Shown here piece by piece: positions 50,955-59,725 of a stretch of DNA of 64,000 nucleotides (position 1 is its first letter; each line of letters begins with the position of its first letter). Under the pieces are notes generated by a model. It was not told where the DNA came from. It did not search any database and worked only from the letters and a program-made list of their open reading frames with translations. Made by a program: the position numbers and the translations under genes. The stretch covers positions 52,446 to 116,445 of the forward strand of contig CAMAUZ010000011.1 of NCBI GenBank assembly GCA_945861535.1. Reading direction: 5' to 3'. The stretch is from Akkermansia muciniphila. Its GTDB lineage: Bacteria > Verrucomicrobiota > Verrucomicrobiia > Limisphaerales > BJHT01.

Positions 50955-53900
50955 GTGAAAGCCCCGCTGCTCCTCGCCCTCGCCTCGCTCGCCGCCCTCG
51001 CCGCCCTCACCGCCCTCACCGCCGTCGCCGCGCCCGCGGACACGGCGCTGTTCCGCGAGCAGGTTCGGCCGCTGCTCGAGAGCAAATGCTTCCAGTGTCA
51101 CGGCGCCGAAAAGCAAAAGGGCCGCCTGCGCCTCGACTCCCGCGCCGCCCTGCTCAAAGGCGGCGAGACCGGCCCCGCCATCGTCCCCGGTGACGCGGCC
51201 AACAGCCTCCTCCTCCGAGCCGTGCGGCACGCGACCAAAGACCTCGCCATGCCGCCCAAGGAAAAACTCGCGGACAAGGAAGTCGCCGTGCTCGAGGCTT
51301 GGGTGAAAACCGGCGCGCCGTGGCCCGAGCCAGTGGCCGTGCTGTTCGAGGACGAACCCGCTTTTCTCGCCGCCTTGAACAACGGCAAGGGCAAAGCCCG
51401 CCTCGTCACCGACGAGGTCTTCCGCGGCCAGGCCGCCCTCGCCATCACGCCGCTGCAGCGCGACAACGTGAAAATCCCCAACTGGAACTTCGCCATCCGC
51501 GAGCAACCCCAGCCCGGCCAGTTTCGCTATCTCCGGCTCGCCTGGAAGAAACGCGGCGGCGGCAGCGCGCTGATCGAACTCGCCCGCAACGGCGCCTGGC
51601 CCGACGCGAAGGACCCCAAGGGCCGCTATGTCGCCGGCCCCAACACCACCGGCTGGGCCGCCATTTCCGTCGCCACCGCCACGCCCGTCGCGTGGACCGT
51701 CGTGACCGTGGACCTCTGGAAAGACATCGGCGAATTCACGCTCACCGGCATCGCCCCGACCTGCGACCGCGGCGACGAAGCCTATTTCGACAGCATCATC
51801 CTTGGGCCGACCCGCGAGAGCCTCGACGCCTACGCGCCCGGCTCCGGCCAGCTCGCCTTTCAACCCGCGCCGCGGAAACTCGGCGACGCCTTCACCGATC
51901 CCGAAAATCCCATCCGCAAAATCTGGCGCGGCGACCGCCTCGATCTCTGGTCCCTCAAAAAACCCGCGCGCCCCGCCGTCCCCCAAATTCGCAATTCCGA
52001 AATCCCCATTCGCAATTCGCCATTCCCCATTCGCAATTCCATCGACGCCTTCCTCCTCGCCAAACTCGCCGAGCGGAACCTCACCTTCTCCCCCGAGGCC
52101 GACCGCCGCACGCTGATCCGCCGCCTCTATTTCGATCTCGTCGGCCTCCCGCCGTCGCCCGAGGAGGTGCTCGCTTTTGTCAGCGACGCGTCGCCGCGCG
52201 CTTACGACCAGCTCGTGGACACGCTCCTCGCCAGTCCGCGCTACGGCGAGCGCTGGGCGCGGCACTGGCTCGACGTCGTGCGTTACGCCGACACCAACGG
52301 CCACGAGCGCGACGAGTTCCGCCCCGAGATGTGGCGCTATCGCGACTACATCATCCGCGCCTTCAACCAGGACAAGCCCTACGACCAGTTCATCCGCGAA
52401 CAACTCGCCGGCGACGAACTTCTCGCCGGCCCGCCGCGCTCGCCCGCCGATGCCGACCAGCTCATCGCCACCGGCTTCCTCCGCACCGGCACCCACGACA
52501 GCACCGCCCCCATTTTTCAGGAGGAAAAAAAGGCCCGCAACGAACTCATGGCCGACCTTGTCAACACGACCGGCTCGGCGTTTCTCGGCCTCACCTTCTC
52601 CTGCGCCAACTGCCACGATCACAAATACGATCCCATCTCGCAGGCCGATCACTTCCGGTTCCGCGCCTTCTTCGCCGCCGTCAAAGCGCGCGACGACACG
52701 CCCATCGACCTCGCGCCCGAGCAGGACGCCATCAAGGCCCACAACGCCGCGCTCGACGCCAAATCCGCCGACACGCAGAAGCAACTCGCCGCCGTGCTCG
52801 CGCCCGTCCGCGAACGCCTCACCGGCGAGCGCCGCGCCAAGCTCCCCGCCGACATTCAGGAACTGCTGAAAATCGAAGAGACCAAACGCGACGAGGCCAC
52901 CAAGAAAAAACTCCAACCCCACCTCGACCAACTGAAGCTCACCGACAAGGAGATCACCGCCGCGCTGAACGACACCGAAAAGAAACGCCACGCCGTCCTG
53001 ACCGCCGGCCTCGACGAACTCAAGAAAGGCCGGCGCGTTTTCACCGTCGCGCTGAGCATGACCGACGCCGGCAAATCCGCCGAAGCCACGCGCCTCTTTT
53101 TCCAAGGCGATCCCAACGAGCCGCGCGATGAAGTCCCGCCCGGCTTCCTCTCCGTTTTCGATCCCAACCCCGCCCCGATCCGCGCCTCGACCGGCGACAC
53201 CACCGGCCGCCGCCGCACCCTCGCCGACTGGATCGCGTCGCCGGAAAACCCGTTCACCGCGCGCGTGCTGGTGAACCGTCTCTGGCAGCACCACTTCGGC
53301 GCGCCGCTGTTCGCGAATCCCAACGACCTCGGCTACGCCGGCCCGAAACCCACGCACCCCGAACTACTCGACTGGCTCGCCACCGAGTTCGTCGCGCGCG
53401 GCTGGTCCATCAAGGCCATGCACCGCCTCATCGTCACCAGCGCCGCGTATCGGCAGCGTAGCTCGACTTTCCAAAGTCGAGACACCCGCTCGACGGCAGC
53501 ACCAGTCTTCGGCACACCGGCCGTCCACGATCCCGCCAACCACCTCCTCTGGCGACAAAACCCACGCCGCCTCGACGCCGAAACCATGCGCGATTCCCTC
53601 CTCGCCGTCGCCGGACGCCTTCGCACCTATCCCGGCGGACGCGCCCTCTGGCCGCCCCTGCCCGACGAGATTATCAAGGCCCAACCCGGCGTCCTCGAAG
53701 GTCTCGAAGGCAAGGACAGCGGCCGCCGCCAAGGCTGGTATCCCGACAAGGAAGACGAGTGCGATGTCCGCACCGTCTTCCTCATCCAGAAACGCAGTGT
53801 CCCCCTGCCCTTCCTCCAGGTCTTCGATCTGCCCGACACCACGTTCTCGTGTGCCCGCCGCGACGTCACCACCGTCGCCCCGCAGGCGCTCAATCTGCTC

Positions 53901-54134
53901 AACAGCGACTTCTCCCTCCGCCAGGCTCGCGCCTTCGCCACGCGCGTCACCCGTGACGCCGGCCCCGATCCCGCCCGACAAATCGACCGCGCCCTCTGGC
54001 TCGCCCTCAGCCGCGCCCCGACGGTGAGCGAACGCCAGCAAGCCACCACCTTCCTCACCACCCACGGCAAAGAAGCCCTGACCGACCTCTGCCGCGCGCT
54101 GTTGAATGTGAACGAATTTGTGTATGTGGATTGA
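50955..54134 (+). CDS. Planctomycete-type cytochrome c with DUF1549 and DUF1553 domains
   Basis: This secreted protein of 1059 residues is common in Planctomycetes and Verrucomicrobia. From the GTG at 50955 a signal peptide leads to a heme motif CFQCHGAEKQKGRLRL (CxxCH at 45-49; PSCyt1 type), a lectin-like middle, DUF1549 (beginning IDAFLLAKLAERNLTFSPEA, with a second CANCHDHKYDP) and DUF1553 (TLADWIASPENPFTARVLVN, LWQHHFG). It is thought to pair with the DUF1501 protein that follows, in polysaccharide or sulfur-linked metabolism. Two repeat words are embedded in frame: RNS-type repeats at 51984-52042 (PQIRNSEIPIRNSPFPIRNS) and a hairpin at 53456-53490. Both sit between domains and leave the frame open. 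Confidence 0.93.
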   Translation: MKAPLLLALASLAALAALTALTAVAAPADTALFREQVRPLLESKCFQCHGAEKQKGRLRLDSRAALLKGGETGPAIVPGDAANSLLLRAVRHATKDLAMPPKEKLADKEVAVLEAWVKTGAPWPEPVAVLFEDEPAFLAALNNGKGKARLVTDEVFRGQAALAITPLQRDNVKIPNWNFAIREQPQPGQFRYLRLAWKKRGGGSALIELARNGAWPDAKDPKGRYVAGPNTTGWAAISVATATPVAWTVVTVDLWKDIGEFTLTGIAPTCDRGDEAYFDSIILGPTRESLDAYAPGSGQLAFQPAPRKLGDAFTDPENPIRKIWRGDRLDLWSLKKPARPAVPQIRNSEIPIRNSPFPIRNSIDAFLLAKLAERNLTFSPEADRRTLIRRLYFDLVGLPPSPEEVLAFVSDASPRAYDQLVDTLLASPRYGERWARHWLDVVRYADTNGHERDEFRPEMWRYRDYIIRAFNQDKPYDQFIREQLAGDELLAGPPRSPADADQLIATGFLRTGTHDSTAPIFQEEKKARNELMADLVNTTGSAFLGLTFSCANCHDHKYDPISQADHFRFRAFFAAVKARDDTPIDLAPEQDAIKAHNAALDAKSADTQKQLAAVLAPVRERLTGERRAKLPADIQELLKIEETKRDEATKKKLQPHLDQLKLTDKEITAALNDTEKKRHAVLTAGLDELKKGRRVFTVALSMTDAGKSAEATRLFFQGDPNEPRDEVPPGFLSVFDPNPAPIRASTGDTTGRRRTLADWIASPENPFTARVLVNRLWQHHFGAPLFANPNDLGYAGPKPTHPELLDWLATEFVARGWSIKAMHRLIVTSAAYRQRSSTFQSRDTRSTAAPVFGTPAVHDPANHLLWRQNPRRLDAETMRDSLLAVAGRLRTYPGGRALWPPLPDEIIKAQPGVLEGLEGKDSGRRQGWYPDKEDECDVRTVFLIQKRSVPLPFLQVFDLPDTTFSCARRDVTTVAPQALNLLNSDFSLRQARAFATRVTRDAGPDPARQIDRALWLALSRAPTVSERQQATTFLTTHGKEALTDLCRALLNVNEFVYVD
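53456..53490. repeat. Family B hairpin inside the DUF1549/DUF1553 gene
   Basis: GTAGCTCGACTTTCCAAAGT followed by CGAGACACCC gives the stem CTCGACTTT/AAAGTCGAG around CC. It is read in frame as SSTFQSRDT, within the DUF1553 region, and has the same form as the intergenic family B hairpins. Confidence 0.75.
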
Positions 54135-54298
54135 AGGCGAGGTGAACCTGTCCGCGAACTTTCCGCCCGCGCCGCGCGAGCGAAACGCCAGCGGCACGCA
54201 GCCTTCAGGCCGCTTCAACGTGCAAACGTCGTACCACGTCCGCACCCGCGCAGTTGCCGCCGATTGACGCCAAATTGAGCACTCCCTGATTTCCCGCC

Positions 54299-54532
54299 AT
54301 GCCAACCAAGACCCTGCCCCAGCCGAAAGGTGAAGTCACAGAAGCGGATGTCCTCGCCGCACTGCGCGAATTCAACCAAGCCGTGGATGTCATCGAGAAG
54401 CGAATGGACGAACGAGACAAGAGAATCGAAGAGCTCCGCAAATCCTCCCGCGCAACCATGTCGAGAATTGAAAAACTGCTGGCAAAACCCCGCCCTGCCA
54501 GCCAAGTCATCCGCTTTCCAAACATCGACTGA
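54299..54532 (+). CDS. Small coiled-coil protein, first of a tandem pair
   Basis: The 77-residue protein starts MPTKTLPQPKGEVTEADVLA and has a charged helical middle (EKRMDERDKRIEELRKSSRA) predicted to form a coiled coil. It is a clear paralogue of the next gene (MPTKALTLPKDDVTEADFLA). The 30 bp before both starts are also similar, so a segment of about 290 bp was duplicated with its leader. The family is unknown. It lies between the DUF1549/1553 and DUF1501 genes, which are usually adjacent. Confidence 0.7.
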   Translation: MPTKTLPQPKGEVTEADVLAALREFNQAVDVIEKRMDERDKRIEELRKSSRATMSRIEKLLAKPRPASQVIRFPNID

Positions 54533-54590
54533 AGCGGTCCAGACTTTTCGCCTGATTGACTCAAAATTTGCCAACCACTAATTTCATCCC

Positions 54591-54782
54591 ATGCCAACCA
54601 AAGCACTGACCCTTCCGAAAGATGATGTCACCGAGGCCGACTTTCTGGCGGCACTGCGGGAATACGACGAGCGCGTGGCGGTGATTCAGCGGCGCATGGC
54701 CGAGCGAGAAAAGCGAATGGAACAATCGCGCAAGTCATCGCGGGCCTGTTTGGCAAGGATCGAAAAAATGCTGTCCCGCTGA
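54591..54782 (+). CDS. Small coiled-coil protein, second of a tandem pair
   Basis: This 63-residue paralogue of the preceding gene shares the pattern MPTKxLxxPKxxVTEADxLA followed by a charged helix (QRRMAEREKRMEQSRKSSRA) and the end RIEKMLSR. It is shorter at the C-terminus. The next gene starts 2 bp after its stop, so the three small genes are likely cotranscribed. Confidence 0.7.
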   Translation: MPTKALTLPKDDVTEADFLAALREYDERVAVIQRRMAEREKRMEQSRKSSRACLARIEKMLSR

Positions 54783-54784
54783 GT

Positions 54785-55147
54785 ATGTGGCGAAACTTCG
54801 TCAACTTGCTCCGCCGTGGCATCACCCTGTGGACGCAGATTGACCGATTGGAAGCCGACCTTGACCGGCTCCTGAACGACCACGAAAAGCTGAACGAAGT
54901 CGTCGAACGTTTGATCTTTGAACAGCAGCGCGACAGAGAACATGCGATCCTGGAACGCGAGAAGGTCGCCCAACTCGAACAGAAAAACGCCCGGCTAAAC
55001 GACACGGTCACGCGACTTGAGTGTGAGTTGCAACGCGACCGCGACAACGCCGCCCACCAACGCGTGAATCTTCAACTCCTACTCGAAAACACCCTCCTCA
55101 AATTCGAGCGCCGCCTCCCACCCGCCAAACCCACAAAAGACAAATGA
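54785..55147 (+). CDS. Coiled-coil protein of unknown function
   Basis: The 120-residue protein begins MWRNFVNLLRRGITLWTQID. From residue 20 to the end it is an almost continuous heptad-rich helix (IDRLEADLDRLLNDHEKLNE, EREKVAQLEQKNARLNDTVT), so a long coiled coil is likely; the C-terminal 15 residues are basic and proline-rich. It overlaps the DUF1501 gene by ATGA (55144-55147) and so is probably cotranslated with it. The family is not recognised. Confidence 0.75.
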   Translation: MWRNFVNLLRRGITLWTQIDRLEADLDRLLNDHEKLNEVVERLIFEQQRDREHAILEREKVAQLEQKNARLNDTVTRLECELQRDRDNAAHQRVNLQLLLENTLLKFERRLPPAKPTKDK

Positions 55148-56655
55148 CCGCGCCCCCTCTCCCTCCTGCCCGGCCCTTCCTGTCCGCCCCGTCCCTCCCG
55201 CCCTCCTCGTCCGTCCACTCCTCCCGCCGCGACTTCCTCACCCGCTGCGGCGGCGGCGCAGGCGCGCTCGCCCTCACCGCGCTGCTCGCCGACACCGCCC
55301 GCGCGCAGAATTTCTCTCAGAACCGCCGCATCGATCCGCTTCATCCGCTCGCCCCGCGCCAGCCCCATTTTCGGCCGCGCGCCAAACACGTCATCTGGCT
55401 CTACCAATCTGGCGGTCCGCCCAGCATGGACCTCTTCGATTACAAGCCCGACCTCTTCAAGCTCGATGGCAAGCCCGTCCCCGACAGCATCCGCAACCTC
55501 AAGGACAAGGTCGGCGGCGTCTTCAACTCCTCGAAAAAAGAACTGATGGCCGGCCCGTGGAAATTCGCGCAGCACGGCCGCAGCGGACAATGGGTCAGCG
55601 AACTGATGCCCCATACTGCCCGCCATGTGGACGACCTCTGCTTCATCAAATCCCTCCACTGCGACTCCTCGAACCACGCGCCCGCCACCTATCAGATGAA
55701 CACCGGCGTCATCCTCGGCGACCGGCCCAGCGTCGGCTCGTGGCTCACCTACGGCCTTGGTTCGGAAAACCAGAATCTCCCCGGCTACGTCGTGCTCTTC
55801 CAAGTCGGCGGCTTCGGCGGCACGGCAAACTGGTCCAACGCCTTCCTCCCCGCCGCCTTTCAAGGCACTAAATTCCGGCACGAAGGCGAACCCGTTTTCA
55901 ACCTCAAGCCCCCCGCCGAGTTCGCCTCCACCCAACGCGCCACGCTCGACCTGATCCAATCCTTCAACCAATCCCATCGCGACGCCCGCCCCGGCGTGCT
56001 CGATCTCGACGGCCGCATCGCCGCCTACGAACTCGCCTACCGCATGCAGGCCGAGGCCCTCGACGTCGGCAACCTCACCGGCGAATCCGCCGCCACGCTC
56101 GAACTTTACGGCGTCAACGACGCCAACAAACCCAAGGCCATGTACGGCCGCCAATGCCTCCTCGCCCGCCGCCTCATCGAACGCGGCGTCCGCGTCGTGC
56201 AGACCTATCACATGGTGGACAAGTTCGGCTGGGACGGACACGACAACAACAAAGCCTACGCCGAACGCAACGCCCTCCAGACCGACCAGGCCGTCGCCGC
56301 GTTGCTCACCGACCTCCGGCAACGCGGACTCCTCGACGAAACCCTCGTCGTCTGGGCCGGCGAATTCGGCCGCACCCCGATGATGCAAGGCAACGGCGGC
56401 CGCAACCACAACCCCTACGGCTTCACCGGCTGGCTCGCCGGCGGCGGAATCCAGGGCGGCCAAAGCATCGGCGCCACCGACGAAATCGGCCTCCGCGCCG
56501 CCGTCGATCCGCACCCGGTGAAAGACTTCCACGCCACCATCCTCCACGCCCTCGGCCTGCACCACGACGACCTCTTCTTCGAGCACAACGGCCGCCCCGA
56601 ACGCCTCACCGGCGTGGCCGGCACCGCCCGCGTAATCCCCCGCGCCTTCGCCTAA
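55144..56655 (+). CDS. DUF1501 protein (Tat-exported)
   Basis: The 503-residue protein has a twin-arginine signal (SRRDFLTRCGGGAGALALTA, near 26-50). The DUF1501 fold belongs to the alkaline phosphatase superfamily: HVIWLYQSGGPPSMDLFDYK, FIKSLHCDSSNHAPATYQMN, VVQTYHMVDKFGWDGHDNN and TLVVWAGEFGRTPMMQGNGG. It usually acts with the DUF1549/DUF1553 cytochrome, here separated from it by three small genes. Substrate and reaction are not established for the family. The ATG at 55144 is chosen because of the overlap with the previous stop; a start nearer the Tat motif is not excluded. Confidence 0.93.
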   Translation: MTAPPLPPARPFLSAPSLPPSSSVHSSRRDFLTRCGGGAGALALTALLADTARAQNFSQNRRIDPLHPLAPRQPHFRPRAKHVIWLYQSGGPPSMDLFDYKPDLFKLDGKPVPDSIRNLKDKVGGVFNSSKKELMAGPWKFAQHGRSGQWVSELMPHTARHVDDLCFIKSLHCDSSNHAPATYQMNTGVILGDRPSVGSWLTYGLGSENQNLPGYVVLFQVGGFGGTANWSNAFLPAAFQGTKFRHEGEPVFNLKPPAEFASTQRATLDLIQSFNQSHRDARPGVLDLDGRIAAYELAYRMQAEALDVGNLTGESAATLELYGVNDANKPKAMYGRQCLLARRLIERGVRVVQTYHMVDKFGWDGHDNNKAYAERNALQTDQAVAALLTDLRQRGLLDETLVVWAGEFGRTPMMQGNGGRNHNPYGFTGWLAGGGIQGGQSIGATDEIGLRAAVDPHPVKDFHATILHALGLHHDDLFFEHNGRPERLTGVAGTARVIPRAFA

Positions 56656-56851
56656 CGGTAGGGACGCGCTGCTGCGCGTCCGTAGCATTTCCCCACACCG
56701 TCCGCCACCACCGGTAGGGCGCGTCTGTCCCCAGCGCGCCGCTGAACCGTGCGAACACTCCAGCGGCGCGCTGGGGACAGACGCGCCCTACCCACCGCAG
56801 CAGTTCGCCAATTCCCCTTCCCCATTTTTCTGTCCCCCATTTTTCTGCCAT
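56656..56851. repeat. Convergent intergenic stretch with family C hairpin
   Basis: A short GGACGCGCTGCTGCGCGTCC palindrome (about 56662-56681) is followed by a family C hairpin at 56714-56791. CCCATTTTTCTGTCCCCCAT (near 56821) is a repeated word that also occurs, inverted, near 41693. Confidence 0.75.
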
Positions 56852-57850
56852 TCAACCCGCCCCCTCAAACGCCTCCCTTATCTTCTCCACCCCCGCCCCC
56901 GCCCCGAGCATCACCATCAACTTGATCCGCGCCTTGTGACTCGGCGTCATCCCGCCGAGGATCGCCCCCAGCTTCCGAAACTGCTTTCCCGCCCCCGCAT
57001 ACGCATACGTATCCAGCACCCGCCCGCGCGGACACCGCGACGTCAGCACTACCGGAATCCCGCTGCGCACCGCCGCCTCGACCTCCGCAATCGCCGTCAC
57101 CGGCGCATTCCCGCGTCCCAGCCCCTCGATCACCAACCCGCGCAATTCCCCCGCGATCGCATACCGAATCATCCGCCCATCACTCCCCGCCGACAGCTTC
57201 ACAATCTCCACCCGCTCCTCCAACGCCACCACCGCCGGCACATGCTCCCGCGCCACCCGCCGCCGCGTCACAATGATGCGATCCTTGTCCACGATCCCCA
57301 ACGCCCCGAAATCCCGGCTCTGAAACGTATCCACCGCCTCCGTGTGCGTCTTCGTCGCCTCCGCCGCCGCGAGCAACTGATCATTCATCACCACCAGCAC
57401 ACCCAGCCCGCGCGCCGCCGGCTCCACCGCCACGCGCACTGCCGACCGCAAATTCGCCGGCCCATCAAACCCCAGTTCCGACCCATTCCGCATCGAACCC
57501 ACCAGCACCACCGGCTTCTCCGAATCCAGCACCAGATCCAGCAAATACGCCGTCTCCTCCAGCGTGTCCGTCCCGTGCGTGATCACCACGCCTTGCACCG
57601 TGTCATCCGCCAGTTGCGCCTCCACCACGCGCGCCAGTTCCAGCATCCGCACCGGCGTCATGTGTGGCCCCGCCACCCGCGCAAACTCCACCACCCTCAC
57701 CGCCGCGATCTTCTCCAAACCCGGCACCAGCGCCAAAATCTCCTCCCCCGACAACGCCGGCACCGCGCCCCCCGCCTGCGCATCCACCCGCATCGAAATC
57801 GTCCCACCCGTGAACACCACCGCGATCTGCGGCCTTGCCAAGTCAGTCAT
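56852..57850 (-). CDS. L-asparaginase
   Basis: The 332-residue protein belongs to the bacterial asparaginase/glutaminase family. The N-terminal catalytic motif is VVFTGGTISM (Thr17), and the second signature is VVITHGTDTLEETAYLL. SSM-type segment VLVGSMRNGSELGFDGPANL and the C-terminal GIPVVLTSRCPRGRV are typical. No signal peptide is present, so it is cytoplasmic, like type I enzymes. The start at 57850 (MTDLARPQ) was chosen; the frame is open further upstream to 57967 but is not conserved. Confidence 0.93.
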   Translation of the reverse strand: MTDLARPQIAVVFTGGTISMRVDAQAGGAVPALSGEEILALVPGLEKIAAVRVVEFARVAGPHMTPVRMLELARVVEAQLADDTVQGVVITHGTDTLEETAYLLDLVLDSEKPVVLVGSMRNGSELGFDGPANLRSAVRVAVEPAARGLGVLVVMNDQLLAAAEATKTHTEAVDTFQSRDFGALGIVDKDRIIVTRRRVAREHVPAVVALEERVEIVKLSAGSDGRMIRYAIAGELRGLVIEGLGRGNAPVTAIAEVEAAVRSGIPVVLTSRCPRGRVLDTYAYAGAGKQFRKLGAILGGMTPSHKARIKLMVMLGAGAGVEKIREAFEGAG

Positions 57851-58162
57851 GCCAGCAGCTTTCCGTCCGCGCCCGCAACCGCCAACAAAAATCCCGATCC
57901 CAATCTCACACTCCGTCCGATGAAACGGGCTTCTTTCACCACCGGCTCTCTCCGAAAAACGGAGCACGGCTAGGTCGCAGACCAGCCGCAGCAGCGTGAC
58001 CAGACTAGCCCGACTTTCGATACTGGACCCGGTTTTTCGCTATTTTCAGCGCATCGACCCGCGAAACACCCAGTAAATCCGCACTTTCCAGCGCTCCCGG
58101 GCGTGTAGCGAAGACCCAGCCCCTTGGCGACCCCGCCCGTCGGCTGGCATCCTCGTCGCCGC
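57851..58162. other. Non-coding, probably left flank of a transposable element
   Basis: No gene is supported. Short minus-strand frames (58005-58316) have no family resemblance. The sequence GGCGTGTAGCGAAGACCCAG lies about 60 bp before the transposase remnant start, where a terminal inverted repeat might be, but the other end is missing. Confidence 0.4.
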
Positions 58163-58351
58163 ATGTATCTCCGCGCGACCAAACCCAAGAAGGACGGCAA
58201 GGAGCATCGCCATTGGAGTGTTGTCGAAGCGATCCGGCTCCCCGACGGCTCGGGCCATCAGAAGACCCTGCTCGATCTAGTGTCTGGCCGTCACTCGAAG
58301 AAACCCAAGCAAACATTGGTCTCGGTGGCCCTGTGGCTCGGCGAATGTTGA
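58163..58351 (+). pseudogene. Truncated IS1634-like transposase N-terminus
   Basis: The first 30 or so residues (MYLRATKPKKDGKEHRHWSV, then VEAIRLPDG) match the start of IS1634-type DDE transposases, which run to about 550 residues. Similarity stops after GHQKTL, where TAGTGTCTGGCCGTCACTCG begins (58279), probably the end of a second inserted element. The rest of the frame to the stop is not transposase. Confidence 0.7.
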
Positions 58352-58417
58352 ATGATGCTGCACAACTTTCCTGGTGCTTGCGTGCGCCACCCCCAACATT
58401 CGCACCGCCGTCACCCT

Positions 58418-59095
58418 ATGCGCCACGCCTACCCCGCCCAACCCGAGCTGAACATCCTCCCCATCGAACAGATTCGCCTGCCGCTGACCAGCCGCGACGA
58501 ACTGCCGCCCATCCTCGCCGCGCTCCAGTGGGTCTGGTCGCACCCTACGCTCAAAACCGAACTCTTCGCCCTGCTGGAGGCCAAGGTGCTCGCCGGCAAA
58601 CAGGCCACCGGCCGCACCGGCATGACCCGCTGGCAGATCCTCGTGCTGGGCGTCGTGCGCCTCGGGCTGGCCGCCGACTGGGACCGGATGGAATACCTCG
58701 CGCGCTACGACCTGCTCCTGCGCCAGATGCTCGGACTGCCCGCCACGCCGTGGGGGCAGGACGCCAAGGGGTTCGGCCACCAAACCCTGCGGGACAACGT
58801 CGCGCTGCTGGATGACGCCGTGCTCAAGGAAATCAATGCGCGCGTCGCCGCCGCCGGCCGCGCCGTGTTCGCCACCACGCCCGGCGCCCCGCCGGCCCCG
58901 CTGGCGATCAAGGTGGACACCTACGTGCTGGAGACCGACGTCCACTTTCCCACCGACCTGAACCTGCTCTGGGATGCGGGCCGCAAATGCGTGGACCTGA
59001 TCCTCAAATACCGCGACCAGTTCGGCCACGACCTGCCCGGCTGGCGCAAGGGCAAGGACTGGCGACGGCGCTCCGAACGGGTATGGCTCGACTTT
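58418..59095 (+). pseudogene. Truncated transposase (ISNCY-like), fused downstream to Ig-like sequence
   Basis: From an ATG at 58418 about 225 residues match a transposase family common in Verrucomicrobia: LNILPIEQIRLPLTSRDELP, TGMTRWQILVLGVVRLGLAA, DWDRMEYLARYDLLLRQMLG and FGHQTLRDNVALLDDAVL. The similarity stops near DWRRRSERV (about 59090), well short of the catalytic end. The frame remains open and continues as unrelated sequence to 59725, so any product would be a chimera. The element appears to have inserted into the IS1634-like fragment upstream. Confidence 0.75.
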
Positions 59096-59725
59096 CCCAA
59101 TGGTTCGCTGCCGCCCGGGCTGACGTTTTCTTACGGCACGGTCACCAGTTCCAATCAGCAGTTCGTCATCTCGGGCACGCCCACCAATACGGGGACGTTT
59201 GCCTTCACCATGGGTGCCTACGATGCGAGCGGCTTCCAAGTCTCGCGCAGTTTCTCGATCACGATCAGTGCTTCGACTTTGCAGATCACGACCACGTCGC
59301 TGACCAACGCGCTGGTCGGCGCGGCGGCGAAGCATCTCGCGCCGGTACGCGCCGGCGCGGGGCGCGGCCGCGAGGACCGCATCATGGAAAACCGCCGCCT
59401 CAAGCTGAAGGACGGCAGCGAGCTGGACCTCCGTCGCGCTTACGCGACGCCGCGCGACGAGGATGGGGTCGGCGGCGGCCCCGTGGACGCGGAGATAGGG
59501 CTGCTGCGCCTTGGCCGCGCGTGCGCCATCAACGGGGTGGGCGGCTTCACCTTCACCGTGCTTGTCGTGCGCGTGGCGGATGCCGCGGGCGTCGTCACCG
59601 ATCACCTGCGCCTGCCGGTGCGGACGGCGGGGACGGCGGGTAGGGCGTGGCTGTCCTCAGCCCGCCGCCGGGAGCTCCACCACGCCCGCGGCGCGCTGGG
59701 GACAGACGCGCCCTACCGTGGGTGA
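59096..59725 (+). pseudogene. Fragment of Ig-like (He_PIG) domain protein and repeat-derived tail
   Basis: This is in frame with the transposase fragment but of different origin. LPPGLTFSYGTVTSSNQQFV and ISGTPTNTGTFAFTMGAYDA, then SGFQVSRSFSITIS, form a putative Ig (He_PIG) domain of a secreted protein. After about 59310 the sequence (RIMENRRLKLKDGSELDLRR, then VGGFTFTVLVVRVADAAGVV) is not recognised, and the last 30 codons read into a family C hairpin. No start codon of its own is evident. It is best read as the remnant of a surface-protein gene. Confidence 0.6.

Noticed and set aside
50946..53357. Open frame of 803 codons on the minus strand opposite the cytochrome/DUF1549 gene
   Set aside because: Shadow of a strongly supported gene; no motif of its own.
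57970..58316. Small minus-strand genes before the transposase remnants
   Set aside because: Overlapping short frames without motifs lie in probable element flank.
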